DNA from: Cordilura impudica
Lineage: Eukaryota; Arthropoda; Insecta; Diptera; Scathophagidae
NCBI GenBank assembly: GCA_963682025.1
Contig: OY821520.1
Span: 1,045,001-1,109,000 of the forward strand
DNA length: 64,000 bases
Direction of reading: 5' to 3'
Made by a program: the position numbers and the translations under genes. Positions 61,237 to 64,000 of the stretch are shown piece after piece; the stretch's first letter is position 1; every line of letters starts with the position of its first letter. The notes under the pieces are model-generated. The model had not been told where the DNA came from, did no database searches, and was given only the letters and a program-made list of their open reading frames with translations.

Positions 61237-61396
61237 GTTTACCAGTAGTATATCACGGACACAGAGAATCACAAGACATGCTATGGACCTCAATTTAATA
61301 GGATGCAAACTTGAGTTAACTCAACAACGAATTTCTTTTGCTGGACCTAATGAATACAACCAATTACCTAATCGCTTAAAAATATCTCAGTTTTAA
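61237..61396 (+). pseudogene. Probable non-LTR reverse transcriptase C-terminal fragment
   Basis: The frame ISRTQRITRHAMDLNLIGCK...LTQQRISFAGPNEYNQLPNR resembles the end of many LINE ORF2 proteins (TR......L........KR..SF.GP..WN.LP). No catalytic part is present nearby. The match is by motif only and could be to another family. Confidence 0.4.
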
Positions 61397-62704
61397 CAAC
61401 TTTTAAAAGTAGTTTAACAGTATTTTTATTGCACAATGTTGAAGTACCTCTTACATCTTGAAAGTTTAAAAAGTTATTTTGTTTTATTTTGTGTATTAAA
61501 TTTAAATATCATATATTGCTTACTGGCCTCTATATAGCCTTATTTGGCGCTGAGGCAAAAATATTATATTTTGTTAAAAGTAAAATGAAATAGATACAAA
61601 AATTAAAAAAAAACATTTAAAAATATTATATTATCTGCGATTTTGCTTGGGGCTCCTTCCGTATTAGTAGAATATTTTTTGTGTGTGTATAGAATTTGTT
61701 CCGTTAAATAAATTATCTAGCGACCATCAGCAATACGAAAACTATAACTTATATCAGTCTACTGTTTCATGGCCTGGCAACAAATGATATGTTGTCTAAC
61801 ACCTCAAATGTTCTACAGAACAAAAAGAAAAACAAAAAAATACACGGCATTCTAATATACATAAATAAGTATGTTCGAAAGTCTTTATAGTAAAATACCT
61901 GTGGCGTTCGAATGATTATAAGAAGAGGTTGATAGCACAATTAGAAAAGAAAAAAGAGATTAAGTAGGTGAAAGTAAATTTAATAAGGGCTCAAATTACA
62001 GAGATATAATATATAGATCGAAAAATACCATTATACAGATTATATTTACTCAATTTTGAAAATATTTTATTAGGGTTAATTTGCTTTCTCTTTCTTTAAA
62101 ATAGCGTTCGAGTTTCTGATTTACCAGATTTTTTCGATTTTCAATAATACTAATTCACTGGTCCCTTTCTATCGTTATCATATTTCATATATACAGACTC
62201 GTACTTTACATAAATACGAGCAAAAAAAGCAACATTATAACACTATTGCCTGGCGTTAAGCCAATGTTTGGTTCAGTTCTTTGTGTTTGTTTTCTTTTTT
62301 GTTTTTTTTGTTTCGAATCTTACATTTTCTTAATGACAGAATAGGAGGTTGGTATTTGCACGTAGTTAGATTTGTGTAATGAAATTTAATAAGAAATGAT
62401 TTGTACCTCTTGTAGAAGTAAGTGTCTAATGCTTGTAAAACATCACAGAATCTGATCTAGGGCATTAGGTTTGTATACATTAATCATAAATCAAATATAA
62501 ACCCTGTTCAGTCATACTCGTACTCGTCATATAATTAGACAACCATAACTGTCCGACATGTTTATTTATATTAACGTTTTCCGAAAATACTAATTGCAAG
62601 TATCAAATCTCTTTTGGGCCGTACTTTTTCCCCAAATTTAAGAATCAAAACTTAGGGCCACATGTGGCTTATACATATATACATTCAAACTTTTAATACA
62701 TGTA
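61397..62704. other. Intergenic AT-rich DNA
   Basis: No gene or repeat recognised. Confidence 0.4.
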
Positions 62705-64000
62705 ACATCCCGTCATCTGATACAGCTTCTTTAGTTTTTTGCTTTCAAAGCGCTATCGAAAATTCCCTGGTCGGTATCAGAGTGTTGAAGTGTCGTTCGA
62801 ATACACTCTTCGGAGTAGTGTAATCCACGTTCAATGGTAAGTTCCTGTTAGTCAGCATCACACCATGGCCACAATTATGACCACGCCATTGTATTGTGCA
62901 TCTTAGTCGAATGGCCGATGAGGCCGCCGACTGCTTTCCTAATATGTCCAACGGTATTAGGTGAAAGAGGATGTTCAAGGCATCCGTAGGTGTAGTACGA
63001 AGGGCACCAGTGATACACATGGAAGCCATTCTCTGTACCCTTGCAAGAAGGTTGGTACTGGAGGCCTTCTCTAGAGCAGGCCACCAAACGATGACCCCGT
63101 ACAAAAGTATTGGGCGAACTACCGCTGTGTAGATCCAGTTAACAATTTTCAGGCTGAAGCCCCACCGCTTAGCAATGGCCTTTTTGCAGGAGTGTAAAAC
63201 TATAGTCGCCTTCTTCGTCCTTTCCTCCAAATTCCGTCTGAAGTTCAGCTTCCTGTCCAGGAGTACGCCAAGATACATGGCGCCATCAGAGAAGGCGATT
63301 TCAGTACCGTAATGAGAAATAGGGTCGAAGGTAGGTATCTTATACTTCCTCGTAAAAAGAACAAGTTCCGTTTTGGTCTTATTTACCCCCAGACCGCAAT
63401 TACTTGCACAGCTTGATAGCATAGTTAGAGCCCTCTGTAGAATATCTCTAAGTGTGGATAGAAACTTCCCATTTACGGCTATCAGCATAGGCGACTACGT
63501 TGCAGCCTTGTCTCTCCAACGGAACTAGCCTTGAGTTTAGCGCTAAGTTCCATAGAAGTGGTGACAGAACGCCTCCTTGTGGCATTCCCCTGTTCACAAA
63601 TCGGGATATTAGAGTCGTTCCCAATTTAGACGTTATCCGCTTGCTGGCAAGCAGATTTCCCATCAGTGAGATGATCACGGAGTTCACTCCTAAACTAGAT
63701 AGTGCCGCTAATATCGAGTCCAGTGTGACATTGTTAAAAGCCTCTTCTATATCCAAAAAGGCTGCCATGGTGTATTCTCCTTCGAGAGCGATTTCTCGAT
63801 GGTACTTACAAGCTCGTGAAGAGCTGTTTCGGTTGACCTTCCCTTGCTGTAAGAGTGTTGTCGCGCCGACAGCAGTTTAGGATCAATAACTCTTCGTAAG
63901 TAAGAATCTATCATACGCTCCATTGTCTTAAATAAGAACGATGATAGACCTATTGGTCTGAAGTCTTTTGGGACAGTGTGTGAACGTTTTCCAGCTTTTA
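62705..64000 (-). pseudogene. Non-LTR retrotransposon remnant, runs off the window
   Basis: Reading leftwards from the window end: RPIGLSSFLFKTMERMIDSY, SKGRSTETALHELV, a frameshift near 63775, MAAFLDIEEAFNNV, NRGMPQGGVLSPLLWNLALN and GCNVVAYAD. A second frameshift at the catalytic YADD follows, then LIAVNGKFLSTL, NKTKTELVLFTRKYKI, AMYLGVLLDRKLNF and VVRPILLYGVIVWWPAL, ending at a stop near 62745. The thumb and connection are present, but the RNase H and zinc knuckle of the related element at 44683-47115 are absent, so the 3' end is truncated. It is the same broad group but clearly a different element, oriented oppositely. Confidence 0.85.

Noticed and set aside
1..64000. tRNA, rRNA or snRNA genes
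   Set aside because: I looked for B-box-like GGTTCGAANCC and conserved rRNA stretches and saw none; a covariance search would be needed to exclude diverged copies.

Overview
This window is nuclear DNA from an insect, most likely a calyptrate fly (blow fly, house fly or relative). It is very AT-rich, has short introns with GT-AG ends, and is filled with DINE/mini-me-type repeats carrying (GTCY)n tracts. A dipteran-like heparan sulfate 3-O-sulfotransferase, an EEF2KMT-type methyltransferase and MFS transporters are the only host genes I can support. The species is inferred, not read from the sequence.

Host genes. The 5' part of a 3-O-sulfotransferase gene (Hs3st-B type) lies on the minus strand at 1899-2553. 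A three-exon MFS-like membrane protein gene lies on the minus strand at 10032-11567. A paralogous three-exon gene lies on the plus strand at 18926-24451. The two are head to head, share intron phases, and have last exons of identical length (1130 nt). A complete three-exon EEF2KMT-like gene (24576-25702, minus) converges on the second MFS gene with only 124 bp between stop codons. A sugar-porter-type MFS gene lacking a visible first exon lies at 49650-51009 (minus).

Everything else is mobile or repeat-derived. Family T (3382-4159 and at least nine other copies or large fragments) is a ~770-bp non-coding mini-me/DINE-like element ending in a perfect 18-nt palindrome. Family T' is a relative with a different terminal hairpin. 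Family X is a ~380-bp element with 16-bp inverted ends; some copies carry ~800-bp arrays of an 8-bp motif. Two inverted X copies flank a decayed transposase at 32475-36374, so X may be the end of an autonomous transposon spanning 31996-36839. Family H is a Helitron-like element with a 3' hairpin. There are also foldback-like elements built from ~20-bp repeats, several palindromic MITEs, mariner and Tc1 remnants, three non-LTR retrotransposon fragments, two further decayed TE-type genes, and a ~115-bp satellite linked to a dispersed repeat.

Nesting gives a relative order of events. T copies sit inside X copies, an X copy sits inside a T copy, and at 51934-55752 a T copy sits in a T' that sits in an X. 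The 4-kb second intron of the plus-strand MFS gene is mostly such material. I saw no rRNA, tRNA, CRISPR or prokaryotic operon structure, and no coordinated multi-gene system. The most novel content is transposon architecture.
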